From: Alistipes sp.
GTDB taxonomy: Bacteria; Bacteroidota; Bacteroidia; Bacteroidales; Rikenellaceae
Length of the DNA stretch: 64,000 nucleotides
Direction: 5' to 3'
Assembly (NCBI RefSeq): GCF_020026455.1
Contig: NZ_JAHHQJ010000001.1
Location: 248,001 to 312,000, forward strand
Within the stretch, counting starts at the first letter, position 1, and every line of letters starts with the position of its first letter. Made by a program: the position numbers and the translations under genes. This document shows positions 8,238 through 16,423 of this stretch, piece after piece. The notes below the pieces were generated by a model. It worked only from the letters and a program-made list of their open reading frames with translations. It did not search any database and was not told the DNA's origin.

Positions 8238-9032
8238 ATGAACAAACCAGGTGAAGAACCGCTTTTGAGCCTTCCGGAACGACACAGCCGTATTCTGTCG
8301 CTGTTGCAGCAGAACGGTTCGATTTCGGTGACACAGCTCTCCGAGCTTTTCAAGGTTTCGGAAGTGACCATCCGCAAGGATCTCTCCTACCTTGAGCAGC
8401 AGAAGAAACTCTACCGCACCCATGGTAGCGCCATCCTCATAAGTCCCTATATCAGCGACCGGCACGTGAATGAGAAGGAGAAGAAGAACGTGGCCGAGAA
8501 GCGGGCCATCGGCGCGGCCGCCGCGGAGCTGATCTCGCAGGACGATTCGATCATTATCGCTTCGGGAACGACGTTGGCCTTCCTGGCCCGGGAGATCAAG
8601 CCCGTCGGCCACCTGACGGTCATCACGTCGGCGGTTCCCGTGACCCAGATTCTCTCGCAGCATCCCGATGTGGATGTGCTTCAGTTGGGCGGCATCACCC
8701 GTAGCAGCTCGATGTCGGTCGTGGGTCCCTTTGCCGAGACGATGCTCCGCAATTTCAATTGCAGCAAACTCTTCGTTGGGGTGGACGGCATCGACATGGA
8801 GTTCGGACTGACGACGACCAACGTGCTCGAAGCCTCGCTGAACGATGCGATGATCAATGCCGCACAGAAGGTCGTGGTGCTGGCCGACTCGTCGAAATTC
8901 GGCCGCCGCGGGTTCAGCAAGATCTGCGATCTGGAGGCCGTCGACCGCATCATCACCGACAGCGGCGTGCAGCAGCTTTACCTCGACCGGCTGCGTGAGC
9001 GGGGCATCGAGGTGACGGTGGTGGACGCCTGA
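8238..9032 (+). CDS. DeoR/GlpR-family transcriptional regulator
   Basis: A 264-residue repressor-type regulator. An N-terminal winged helix-turn-helix (about 13-68; RHSRILSLLQQNGSISVTQL then LFKVSEVTIRKDLSYLEQ) carries the DeoR fingerprint. A C-terminal DeoR sugar-phosphate sensor domain of the NagB/RpiA type (about 85-250) contains DDSIIIASGTTLAFLAREI and VVVLADSSKFGRRGF. Members bind phosphorylated sugars or polyols. Being divergent from glpD-glpT and followed by a convergent glycerophosphodiesterase, it is probably the local glycerol-3-phosphate regulator; the ligand is inferred. A TTG six bases upstream (8232) is in frame, but the ATG is preferred. Confidence 0.88.
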   Translation: MNKPGEEPLLSLPERHSRILSLLQQNGSISVTQLSELFKVSEVTIRKDLSYLEQQKKLYRTHGSAILISPYISDRHVNEKEKKNVAEKRAIGAAAAELISQDDSIIIASGTTLAFLAREIKPVGHLTVITSAVPVTQILSQHPDVDVLQLGGITRSSSMSVVGPFAETMLRNFNCSKLFVGVDGIDMEFGLTTTNVLEASLNDAMINAAQKVVVLADSSKFGRRGFSKICDLEAVDRIITDSGVQQLYLDRLRERGIEVTVVDA

Positions 9033-9050
9033 CGGGCTTCCGACCGGATA

Positions 9051-9096
9051 AACAGCGAGCGGCAAAACCCGGGTTTTGCCGCTCGCTGTTTTTTTT
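9051..9096. terminator. Strong terminator between convergent regulator and glycerophosphodiesterase genes
   Basis: A perfect 20-bp palindrome (AACAGCGAGCGGCAAAACCC and its complement, 9051-9090) runs directly into a T-tract to 9096. The symmetric arms could also stop the minus-strand transcript, but the U-tract is on the plus side. Confidence 0.9.
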
Positions 9097-9108
9097 GACT
9101 GCGGGGTT

Positions 9109-9873
9109 CTATTTCTTCAGCAGGGCCTGCAGACGCTCGGGGTAGTCGGTGGTGATGTAGTCCACGCCCAGGTCGATGAAGTAGTTCATGTCCGCTTCCT
9201 CGTCCACGGTCCAGACGTTGACCTCGAGCCCCAGCTCGTGCGCCTCCTTCACCCATTGGGGGTGTCTGCGCAGCACGCCCATCGAGTAGTCGATGCCGGC
9301 CAGCCCCAAATTTTTGATGCTCTTGGGAGGCAGGTCGCCGTTGAGGTAGTGGATCTTGGTGTCGGGGATGAGCTTTTTGAAGGCCAGGCAGGCGTTGATC
9401 GAGAAGGCGATGATGTCGGTTCGATCCAGCACGCCGTGTTTCCTGAGCTGCTTGACGATCTTTTCGGCGGCGAGGTCCTCGCGGGTGTAGTCCGAAAGCG
9501 ACTTCATTTCGAGAATCAGGCGCGTGTCGGGCTTCGAGGCCACGAGTTCGAGATAGGCGTCGAGCGTGGGGATGTTCTCGCCGTTGGGGAGCACGATGGC
9601 CGTGATCTCTTTGGCCGTGGATTTCTCCATGTCGACGTCCGTGCCCTTGTACTTGCGGTCGTGGTTGACGACCAGTTTGTCGTCGGCCGTGAGCCATACG
9701 TCGATCTCCGAGCCGTAGGCGCCGATGGCGTCGGCCTTGGTGAACGATGCCAGCGAGTTCTGTGCCGACTCGGGGGCTGTCCAGTAGCCGCGGTGGGCAA
9801 TTACCTTGGGCTGGGCGGCGACGGCGCCTCCTGCAAACAGCATGGCGGCGGCCAGAATGAGTTTTTTTGTCAT
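9109..9873 (-). CDS. glpQ: Secreted glycerophosphodiester phosphodiesterase
   Basis: A 254-residue GDPD-family enzyme that hydrolyses glycerophosphodiesters to glycerol-3-phosphate and an alcohol. A Sec signal peptide (MTKKLILAAAMLFAGGAVAA, residues 1-20) indicates export to the periplasm. Catalytic and metal residues are visible: H27-R-G (AHRGYW), E56 and D58 (GSEIDVW) and H71 (VVNHD). The late GDPD pattern VNVWTVDEEADMNYFIDLGVDYITTDYP is complete. Together with GlpT and GlpD it completes a path from glycerophosphodiesters to dihydroxyacetone phosphate. It is converging on the regulator across a terminator. Confidence 0.92.
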   Translation of the reverse strand: MTKKLILAAAMLFAGGAVAAQPKVIAHRGYWTAPESAQNSLASFTKADAIGAYGSEIDVWLTADDKLVVNHDRKYKGTDVDMEKSTAKEITAIVLPNGENIPTLDAYLELVASKPDTRLILEMKSLSDYTREDLAAEKIVKQLRKHGVLDRTDIIAFSINACLAFKKLIPDTKIHYLNGDLPPKSIKNLGLAGIDYSMGVLRRHPQWVKEAHELGLEVNVWTVDEEADMNYFIDLGVDYITTDYPERLQALLKK

Positions 9874-9917
9874 ATCGTTTGAACTGTTAGTTGGTAACTT
9901 CTGAAACGAAACCAGTC

Positions 9918-9925
9918 CAAAGATA
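9918..9925 (-). promoter_or_regulatory. glpQ -7 element
   Basis: TATCTTTG on the minus strand, 45 nt upstream of the ATG; it matches TAnnTTTG exactly. No clear TTTG lies at the expected upstream distance. Confidence 0.6.
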
Positions 9926-10077
9926 GCAAAGATTTTCGGATTTTCATGTTGAAAGGGTGTTAAACTTTTGTTTACGCGGGGGTGTCGCGGCGGCCCTCTC
10001 CGGGGGATTTGGGTGTCAAAAGGCTGATTTTATTGCCTGTTGTGGCAAAATTGTACCCGGGGTTGCGGAATTTTTCC

Positions 10078-10085
10078 TATCTTCG
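10078..10085 (+). promoter_or_regulatory. galK -7 element
   Basis: TATCTTCG, one mismatch from TAnnTTTG, 49 nt upstream of the galK ATG. An upstream TTG is not at the usual distance. Confidence 0.5.
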
Positions 10086-10134
10086 TACAATCCGAAACCG
10101 GAAACTCAAAACTTAAAACCACAAAATAAGAGCC

Positions 10135-11265
10135 ATGAAAGAAAAAGTCAGCAAAAAATTCAGTGAACTTTACGGCGAGGGGGCCATCCTGTTCGCCTCT
10201 CCGGGCCGCATCAACCTGATCGGCGAACATACGGACTACAACGGGGGCTTCGTCTTCCCGGGTGCGGTCGACAAGGGGATTGTCGCAGCCATCCGGCTCA
10301 ACGGCACGGACAAGGTCCGCGCCTATGCGCTCGATTTGGACGAAAGCTCGGAGTTCGGTCTGGAGGAGGCGGACAAACCGGCCGCGGGCTGGGCGTGCTA
10401 CATCTTCGGCGTCTGCCGCGAGATCCGGAAGCGCGGCGGCACGATCGGCGGCTTCGACACGGTCTTTGCCGGGGATGTGCCCCTGGGCGCCGGCATGTCG
10501 TCGTCGGCAGCCTTGGAGTCCACCTATGCCTTTGCACTGAACGACCTCTATAACTGCGGGATTGACAAGTTCGAGCTGGCGAAGATCGGCCAGTCGACCG
10601 AACACAACTACTGCGGTGTAAACTGCGGCATCATGGACCAGTTCGCCTCGGTTTTCGGCAAGAAGGGCAACCTGATCCGTCTGGACTGTCGTTCGCTGGA
10701 GTATGCCTACTTCCCGTTCGATCCGAAGGGCTATAAACTGCTGCTGCTGGATTCGCGCGTGAAGCACGAACTGGTGGGCTCCCCGTACAACGACCGCCGC
10801 GCTTCGTGCGAGCGTGTGGCAAAGGTGCTGGGGCAGGAGTTCCTGCGCGGCGCCACGATGGAGCAGCTCGAAGCCGTCAAGGACCGGATTTCGGAGGAGG
10901 ACTACCGGCGCGCCCGCTACGTGATCGGCGAGGAGAAGCGCGTTCTGGACGTCTGCGCGGCGCTCGAAAAGGGCGACTACGAAACGGTCGGCAAACGCAT
11001 GTACGAGACCCATTGGGGCATGTCGAAGGACTACGAAGTCTCGTGCGAGGAGCTGGATTTTCTGGTGGAGGTCGCCGAGGAGTGCGGCGTGACGGGTTCG
11101 CGCATCATGGGCGGCGGCTTCGGCGGCTGCACGATCAACCTGGTGAAGGAGACACTTTACGACAGCTTCGTCGCTGCGGCCAGGGAGAAGTTCGGAGCCA
11201 AATACGGCCACGAACCGAAGGTGTACGACGTGGTGATCTCCGACGGCTCGCGCCGCCTGGACTGA
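10135..11265 (+). CDS. galK: Galactokinase
   Basis: A 376-residue GHMP kinase that phosphorylates galactose to galactose-1-phosphate in the Leloir pathway. The N-terminal galactokinase signature GRINLIGEHTDYNGG (about residues 23-37) contains the substrate-binding E-H-T-D. The ATP-binding loop is PLGAGMSSSAALE (about 119-131), and the C-terminal GHMP motif MGGGFGGCTINLV is near 324-336. Length is normal. It stands alone here, flanked by a promoter and a terminator; galT/galM are not in the window. Confidence 0.96.
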   Translation: MKEKVSKKFSELYGEGAILFASPGRINLIGEHTDYNGGFVFPGAVDKGIVAAIRLNGTDKVRAYALDLDESSEFGLEEADKPAAGWACYIFGVCREIRKRGGTIGGFDTVFAGDVPLGAGMSSSAALESTYAFALNDLYNCGIDKFELAKIGQSTEHNYCGVNCGIMDQFASVFGKKGNLIRLDCRSLEYAYFPFDPKGYKLLLLDSRVKHELVGSPYNDRRASCERVAKVLGQEFLRGATMEQLEAVKDRISEEDYRRARYVIGEEKRVLDVCAALEKGDYETVGKRMYETHWGMSKDYEVSCEELDFLVEVAEECGVTGSRIMGGGFGGCTINLVKETLYDSFVAAAREKFGAKYGHEPKVYDVVISDGSRRLD

Positions 11266-11291
11266 CAGGGCGCCGTCCGGCCTGAATGAGT

Positions 11292-11324
11292 GTCCCGGGC
11301 TGTCGCGGCCCGGGACTTTTGTTT
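11292..11324 (+). terminator. galK terminator
   Basis: The stem GTCCCGGGC / GCCCGGGAC (9 bp, 7-nt loop) is followed by a T-rich TTTTGTTT, 27 nt after the galK stop. Confidence 0.8.
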
Positions 11325-11387
11325 GCCGGGCCAAAGCGTGTTTGGCGCTATGTCGGCCAAATTGGGGATTATTTTTTGAAAAATTCC

Positions 11388-11395
11388 TATCTTTG
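11388..11395 (+). promoter_or_regulatory. rarA -7 element
   Basis: TATCTTTG matches TAnnTTTG exactly and lies 21 nt before the ATG at 11417. Its position rules out the longer in-frame start at 11342. Confidence 0.65.
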
Positions 11396-11416
11396 CTCCT
11401 GTTAAATCCATCCGCC

Positions 11417-12694
11417 ATGCCGAACATTCCCTTAGCCGAACGCCTCCGACCCCGCACGATCGACGAATATATCGGGCAGGGCCACCTCGTGGGTAAAAAC
11501 GGGGTGTTCCGCAAGTTCTTCGAGACGGGCAATGTCCCCTCGTTCATCCTCTGGGGCCCTCCCGGTGTGGGCAAGACCACGCTGGCGAAGATCGTCGCCA
11601 CGCAGCTGGAACGCCCGTTCTTCACCCTCTCGGCCGTCACGTCGGGAGTGAAGGACGTGCGCGAGGTGATCGAGTCGGCGCGCAAGCAGCGCTTCTTCGA
11701 CCAGAAGGCGCCGCTGCTATTCATCGACGAAATCCACCGGTTCAACAAGTCGCAGCAGGATTCGCTGCTGGGGGCCGTCGAACAGGGTGTCTTCACGCTC
11801 ATCGGCGCCACGACCGAAAATCCCTCGTTCGAGGTCATCTCGCCGCTCCTGAGCCGCTGTCAGGTCTATATCCTCAAGTCGCTCGAAGACAAGGACCTGC
11901 AGACGTTGCTCGACCGCGCCCTCACGACCGATGCCGAGCTGAAGGAGCGTCAGATCGAAGTTGTGGAGACCGGAGCGCTGTTCCGCTTCTCGGGCGGCGA
12001 CGCGCGCAAGCTGCTCAACATCCTCGAAATCGTCGTCGGGGCCACCGACGGCAAGGTGACGATCACCGACCGCTATGTCACCGACTGCCTCCAGCAGAAC
12101 ATCGCCCTCTACGACAAGAACGGCGAACAGCACTACGATGTCATCTCGGCCTTCATCAAGTCGGTCCGCGGCAGCGATCCCAACGCCGCGATCTACTACC
12201 TGGCGCGGATGCTGGCCGGCGGCGAGGAGCCTCGTTTCCTGGCCCGGCGTCTGGTGATCCTGGCCTCGGAGGACATCGGTCTGGCCAATCCCAACGCCCT
12301 GCTGCTGGCCAACGCCTGCTTCGATACCGTGCACAAGATCGGGATGCCCGAGGCGCGCATCACGCTGGCCGAGACGACGATTTACCTGGCCACCAGCCCC
12401 AAGAGCAATTCGGCCTATACGGCCATCAACAAGGCGATGGCGCTGGTCGAACACGACACCACGAACCGCCCCGTGCCGCTGCATCTGCGCAACGCCCCGA
12501 CCCGCCTGATGGACAGGGCGGGCTACGGCAAGGGCTATAAATACGCCCACGACTACGCGGGGCATTTCGCCGAACAGGAGTTTCTGCCCGAGAGCCTTTC
12601 GGGCACGAAGTTCTACGAACCCGACACCCAGAACGCCGCCGAGGCCAAGATTGCCGAACGGATGGCTCAGCTGTGGAAAGACAAATACAAATAG
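11417..12694 (+). CDS. rarA: Replication-associated recombination protein A (RarA/MgsA AAA+ ATPase)
   Basis: A 425-residue AAA+ ATPase related to clamp-loader subunits and WRNIP1; it acts at stalled replication forks. It begins PNIPLAERLRPRTIDEYIGQ. Walker A is GPPGVGKTTLAK (about 47-58), Walker B LLFIDEIHRFNKSQQD (about 99-114), sensor 1 GATTENPSFE and sensor 2 GDARKLLN. The C-terminal tetramerisation region (about 240-425) contains DPNAAIYYLARMLAGGEEPRF, typical of MgsA_C. The ATG at 11417 is chosen because the -7 element at 11388-11395 lies downstream of the longer alternative. Confidence 0.95.
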   Translation: MPNIPLAERLRPRTIDEYIGQGHLVGKNGVFRKFFETGNVPSFILWGPPGVGKTTLAKIVATQLERPFFTLSAVTSGVKDVREVIESARKQRFFDQKAPLLFIDEIHRFNKSQQDSLLGAVEQGVFTLIGATTENPSFEVISPLLSRCQVYILKSLEDKDLQTLLDRALTTDAELKERQIEVVETGALFRFSGGDARKLLNILEIVVGATDGKVTITDRYVTDCLQQNIALYDKNGEQHYDVISAFIKSVRGSDPNAAIYYLARMLAGGEEPRFLARRLVILASEDIGLANPNALLLANACFDTVHKIGMPEARITLAETTIYLATSPKSNSAYTAINKAMALVEHDTTNRPVPLHLRNAPTRLMDRAGYGKGYKYAHDYAGHFAEQEFLPESLSGTKFYEPDTQNAAEAKIAERMAQLWKDKYK

Positions 12695-12836
12695 TGATCC
12701 TGCCCCGGCTCATCGTCCCGGCCGGCTCGTGCCGCAGGCGGAGGGGGCAGTACTCCCGCCCCCTTGGGCGGAGAAGGAGACGGCCTCGGCCCGGGAAGGT
12801 TGGCGCAGGAGCACGCACAAGCACATTGTAAATAAA

Positions 12837-13331
12837 GTGAAACGTATCGGCATCATCTCCGACACCCACGGAACCTTCGACGACACGCTCCGCGACTTTC
12901 TGAAAGACGTGGACGAAATCTGGCATGCGGGCGACATCGGCTCGATCGAGCTGGCCGACCGGATCGCCGCCTTCAAACTGCTCCGCGCCGTGAGCGGCAA
13001 TATCGACGACGGTGTGACCCGCTGCGTCCACCCCCAGTTTCTGGCTTTCGACTGCGAGGGAGTGCGGGTGCTGATGACCCACATCGGAGGTTATCCCCGC
13101 CGTTACGACCCGCGCGCCCTGCAGAAAATCCAGTCCGTGCGCCCGAAACTCTTCATCGCCGGGCATTCGCACATCCTCAAGGTCGTCTACGATCCCGTCC
13201 ACGACCTGCTCCACGTCAACCCCGGAGCCGCCGGGGTGTCCGGATTCCATAAGGTCCGCACGGCCGTGCGCCTCACGATCGACGGCCCGGAGATGCGCGA
13301 CATGGAGGTCGGCGAGTGGCCCCGCGGGTGA
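12837..13331 (+). CDS. YfcE/MJ0936-type metallophosphoesterase
   Basis: A 164-residue calcineurin-like phosphoesterase. Metal ligands are in order: IISDTHG (residues ~6-12), HAGDIG, SGNIDDG (GN-D/H motif), THIGG and IAGHSHI. This is the small YfcE/MJ0936 family of single-domain phosphodiesterases; physiological substrate unknown. The start is GTG at 12837 (MKRIGIISDTHG after initiation), since family members begin within a few residues of this motif and the upstream in-frame extension is low-complexity. It lies about 140 bp after rarA with no clear promoter between. Confidence 0.88.
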   Translation: MKRIGIISDTHGTFDDTLRDFLKDVDEIWHAGDIGSIELADRIAAFKLLRAVSGNIDDGVTRCVHPQFLAFDCEGVRVLMTHIGGYPRRYDPRALQKIQSVRPKLFIAGHSHILKVVYDPVHDLLHVNPGAAGVSGFHKVRTAVRLTIDGPEMRDMEVGEWPRG

Positions 13332-13723
13332 AACCCCGGCGGGCGGAGGGCCGAAACCGATGCTCCGGAAGCGCCCTTTTCCGGTACGAAACCACCCGAA
13401 ATAAAATTTTATGCCCCAAAAAGCCGGAAAGGCATTCTGCCCGGATTCCGGCAATCGTCGGCAAAATGTCCGGAACGTTCCGGTAAGTCGCCCGCCGGAA
13501 AAACCCGCTGCGGACAATTTCGTCCCGAAGCCTTGTGGCGATCCCTGTAAGGCATTGCAGGTCAGTTGTTCTTGCCGATGCTCCGGGGCTTGGGCCGGGG
13601 ATTTCCGCCCGGCGGAATCGCCTCTGCGTCGGTTGCCGGGGCCCGGCCGCTGAACAAAAACGGCCGTATAATATTCAGATACGCGCTCGCGTTAGTATGG
13701 CGAATTCATAACGACGACGCAAC
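13332..13723. other. 392-bp gap before the Clp ATPase gene
   Basis: No convincing gene. The gap holds a perfect 12-bp AT palindrome, ATAAAATTTTAT (13401-13412), several CCGGAA/TTCCGG fragments, and an AT-rich TATAATATTCAG at about 13667, the nearest candidate for a promoter of the downstream gene. That candidate does not match TAnnTTTG well. Confidence 0.5.
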
Positions 13724-16177
13724 ATGCAACCGAAAATTTCGAAAACATTGGAGGGCATCATCGCCCGCTCGGCATTCAACACGACGAAGGCGGGAATGAC
13801 GCATTCGCTCAAGGATTACCTCACGCTGGAGCTGCTCCGCGAAGAGGGATCGCTTGCCTATCAGCTTTTATCCTCCCGGCTCAAGGACTGGGAACTCTAT
13901 CAGGTGCGCCTGCGCATCGAACGCGAGGTCGCCGACGCCAAACAACAGGAGATCTGCTCGCCCGAGGAGTACTACCGCACCTTCTCCGACGAACTGCTCG
14001 CCATGCCGGGTGTCGTTCGGAGCGTGTCGACGGCCCATGCGCTGCTGTCGATCATCAGCGATGCCTCGACGGCGACGGCGCGTGTACTGGAGATGTACGG
14101 CGTCACGGCCGACTGCGTCTCCGGAGACCTGCAGCAATTCGCCGTGGGCGACGACTTCCGCTCCGAGGTGCAGGTCCGCATGCTCGACCCCGGCGGGGAG
14201 AACGGGACCGCGGCGAAGGCTGCGGACCGCCTGCTCGACAAGTTCGGCGTGAACCTCACGCGTCTGGCCCGCGAGGGGAAGATCGACCCGGTCATCGGAC
14301 GCGAACAGGAGATCGAACGCGTGGTGCAGATTCTCTCGCGCCGCAAGAAGAACAACCCGATCCTGATCGGCGAGGCCGGTGTGGGCAAGAGTGCCATCGT
14401 CGAGGGCCTGGCGCTGCGCATCGCACGCGGCGAAGTGCCCTACACCATTGCCGACAAGACGCTCTTTTCGCTCGACGTCTCGGCGCTGGTGGCGGGTACG
14501 AAGTTCCGCGGCGAGTTTGAGGAGCGCATGCAGCAGCTTCTGGACGAACTGCGCAAGGCCAAGGATACGATCATCTTCATCGACGAGATACACACCATCG
14601 TGGGTGCCGGCTCCACGCAGGGCAGCCTCGATACGGCCAACATCCTCAAACCGGCCCTTGCGCGCGGCGAACTGCAGACCATCGGCGCCACGACGCGCGA
14701 CGAGTACCGTGCGAACATTGAGTCCGATTCGGCCCTCGAGCGCCGCTTCCAGAAGGTCGCGGTCGAGCCGACGACTCCCGAGCAGACGCTCCGGATCCTG
14801 CGCAACATCGCGCCCCACTACGAGCGTCACCACAAGGTGCGCTACACCGAGGAGGCGCTGCAGGCCTGCGTGACGCTCACCGGGCGTTACGTCACCGACC
14901 GCTATTTCCCTGACAAGGCCATCGACGCTCTGGACGAGGCCGGATCGAGGGCACACCTGCAGTCGGCGCGCGAACCGGAGGAGCTGCGGGTCATGAAGAC
15001 GGCGCTCAGCGACGCCAAACGCGAACGCCGCGAGGCGGTCGAGGCGCTGGTCTATGAGAAAGCCGCCTCGGCGCGCATGCGGGAAATCGCGCTGCGCTCG
15101 AAGCTGGGTGAGAGCCGCGCCGAATGGAAGCGTTCGCTCGAAAGCAACCCCGTGAAGATCACCGCAGAGCACATCCAGGAGGTGATTACCGCCATGACGG
15201 GCATCCCCGCGGAGCGCGTTTCGGACGGGGAGATGACCCGCCTGCAGACCCTTCGCGAGCACCTTGCCAAGCGTGTCGTGGGGCAGCAGGAGGCCGTGGA
15301 GAAGATTTCGCGCACCATCCGCCGTTCGCGCGCCGGGCTGAAGGACGAAAACCGCCCCATCGGCGTCTTCCTCTTCGTCGGCCCCACGGGTGTGGGCAAG
15401 ACACTGCTGGCCAAGGAGGTGTCGAAATGGCTGTTCGACGAGCACCGCGGGCTGATCCGGATCGACATGAGCGAATATGGCGAAAAGCACAATGTGGCGC
15501 GCCTGATCGGTTCGCCTCCGGGATATGTCGGCTACGGCGAAGGAGGCCAGTTGACGGAGGCCGTGCGTCGTCAGCCCTACGCCGTGGTGCTCTTCGACGA
15601 GATCGAGAAAGCCCACCCCGAGGTCTTCAACGCCATGCTGCAGATCTTCGACGAAGGGCACCTCACCGACGGATCGGGACGCAAGGTCGACTTCCGCAAC
15701 ACGATCATCATCATGACCTCGAATGTGGGGTCGCGCTCCGCGGTCCGGAAGTCGGTGCAGGTGGGTTACAGCACCGTTTCGAAGAGCGCCGTGGCCGACC
15801 TGACGCCCCGGAGCGAGTACCGCAAGGCCCTGGAACAGACCTTTGCCCCGGAGTTTCTCAACCGCATCGACGACATCGTGCTGTTCCGCACGCTGGAGAT
15901 CGCCGACGTGGAGCGGATCGTCGATCTGGAGTTGCAGGGGCTGCTGGCCCGCACGGGCCGGCTGGGCTACAAGGTGAAAATCACCGAAGGGGCCAAACGC
16001 CGGCTGGCGGCCATGGGCTACGAATCGCGCTACGGCGCGCGTTCGCTCAAGCGCACGTTGCTGGATAATGTCGAGGAACCGCTCTCGACGCTGATCATCG
16101 ACGGCAAGCTCCGCGAGGGCGACACCGTGATCGTGGAGTCGGACAAGGGCAGCGGCGTGAAGCTGCGCGTGGCCTGA
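13724..16177 (+). CDS. ClpC/ClpA-type AAA+ unfoldase (Clp protease ATP-binding subunit)
   Basis: An 817-residue Hsp100 protein. The N-terminal domain (about 1-150) is a diverged Clp_N region. D1 has Walker A GEAGVGKS (216-223) and Walker B IIFIDEIHTIVGAG. A short helical insert (about 425-480, KRERREAVEALVYEKAA) resembles the ClpC M/UVR segment. D2 has Walker A GPTGVGKT (553-560), AVVLFDEIEKAHPEVFNAML and the Clp D2-small signature, ending GARSLKRTLLDNVEEPLSTLI. A VGY tripeptide at 680-682 sits where ClpC/ClpA carry the ClpP-docking loop ([LIV]GF/IGL). It is therefore likely to feed ClpP rather than act as a ClpB disaggregase. A single gene ended by a strong terminator. Confidence 0.92.
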   Translation: MQPKISKTLEGIIARSAFNTTKAGMTHSLKDYLTLELLREEGSLAYQLLSSRLKDWELYQVRLRIEREVADAKQQEICSPEEYYRTFSDELLAMPGVVRSVSTAHALLSIISDASTATARVLEMYGVTADCVSGDLQQFAVGDDFRSEVQVRMLDPGGENGTAAKAADRLLDKFGVNLTRLAREGKIDPVIGREQEIERVVQILSRRKKNNPILIGEAGVGKSAIVEGLALRIARGEVPYTIADKTLFSLDVSALVAGTKFRGEFEERMQQLLDELRKAKDTIIFIDEIHTIVGAGSTQGSLDTANILKPALARGELQTIGATTRDEYRANIESDSALERRFQKVAVEPTTPEQTLRILRNIAPHYERHHKVRYTEEALQACVTLTGRYVTDRYFPDKAIDALDEAGSRAHLQSAREPEELRVMKTALSDAKRERREAVEALVYEKAASARMREIALRSKLGESRAEWKRSLESNPVKITAEHIQEVITAMTGIPAERVSDGEMTRLQTLREHLAKRVVGQQEAVEKISRTIRRSRAGLKDENRPIGVFLFVGPTGVGKTLLAKEVSKWLFDEHRGLIRIDMSEYGEKHNVARLIGSPPGYVGYGEGGQLTEAVRRQPYAVVLFDEIEKAHPEVFNAMLQIFDEGHLTDGSGRKVDFRNTIIIMTSNVGSRSAVRKSVQVGYSTVSKSAVADLTPRSEYRKALEQTFAPEFLNRIDDIVLFRTLEIADVERIVDLELQGLLARTGRLGYKVKITEGAKRRLAAMGYESRYGARSLKRTLLDNVEEPLSTLIIDGKLREGDTVIVESDKGSGVKLRVA

Positions 16178-16187
16178 CCGACCGCTT

Positions 16188-16233
16188 GCAAAGAGGGACC
16201 GGGAAACAAATCCCGGTCCCTCTTTGCGTTTTT
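16188..16233 (+). terminator. Terminator of the Clp ATPase gene
   Basis: A perfect 17-bp stem (GCAAAGAGGGACCGGGA and complement) with loop AACAAA, then GTTTTT, 10 nt after the stop. Confidence 0.92.
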
Positions 16234-16371
16234 CCGCAGGAACGCCCCCCCCCTCACTCTCGGTCGTTGTTGCGGGTTGCGGTCGGGAGTTGTGCGGTCG
16301 GTGTGCGGGGAGGATCTGTGGCGGATGGTTGCGGCCTGGGGCCTTGTCCCTTGCCGCGGTGGGGAGTCAAG

Positions 16372-16405
16372 AAAAAGGGCCGATAAGAATATATCGGCCC
16401 TTTTT
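16372..16405 (-). terminator. aspS terminator
   Basis: A perfect 14-bp stem, AAAAAGGGCCGATA / TATCGGCCCTTTTT, with a 6-nt loop lies 19 nt beyond the aspS stop. T-tracts on both strands make it a bidirectional terminator. Confidence 0.9.
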
Positions 16406-16423
16406 CCTGGTGACATGCGGAAT

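Noticed and set aside
16240..16370. Possible small gene between the Clp and aspS terminators
   Set aside because: It is enclosed by two terminators, with GT-rich low complexity and no start or promoter signal.
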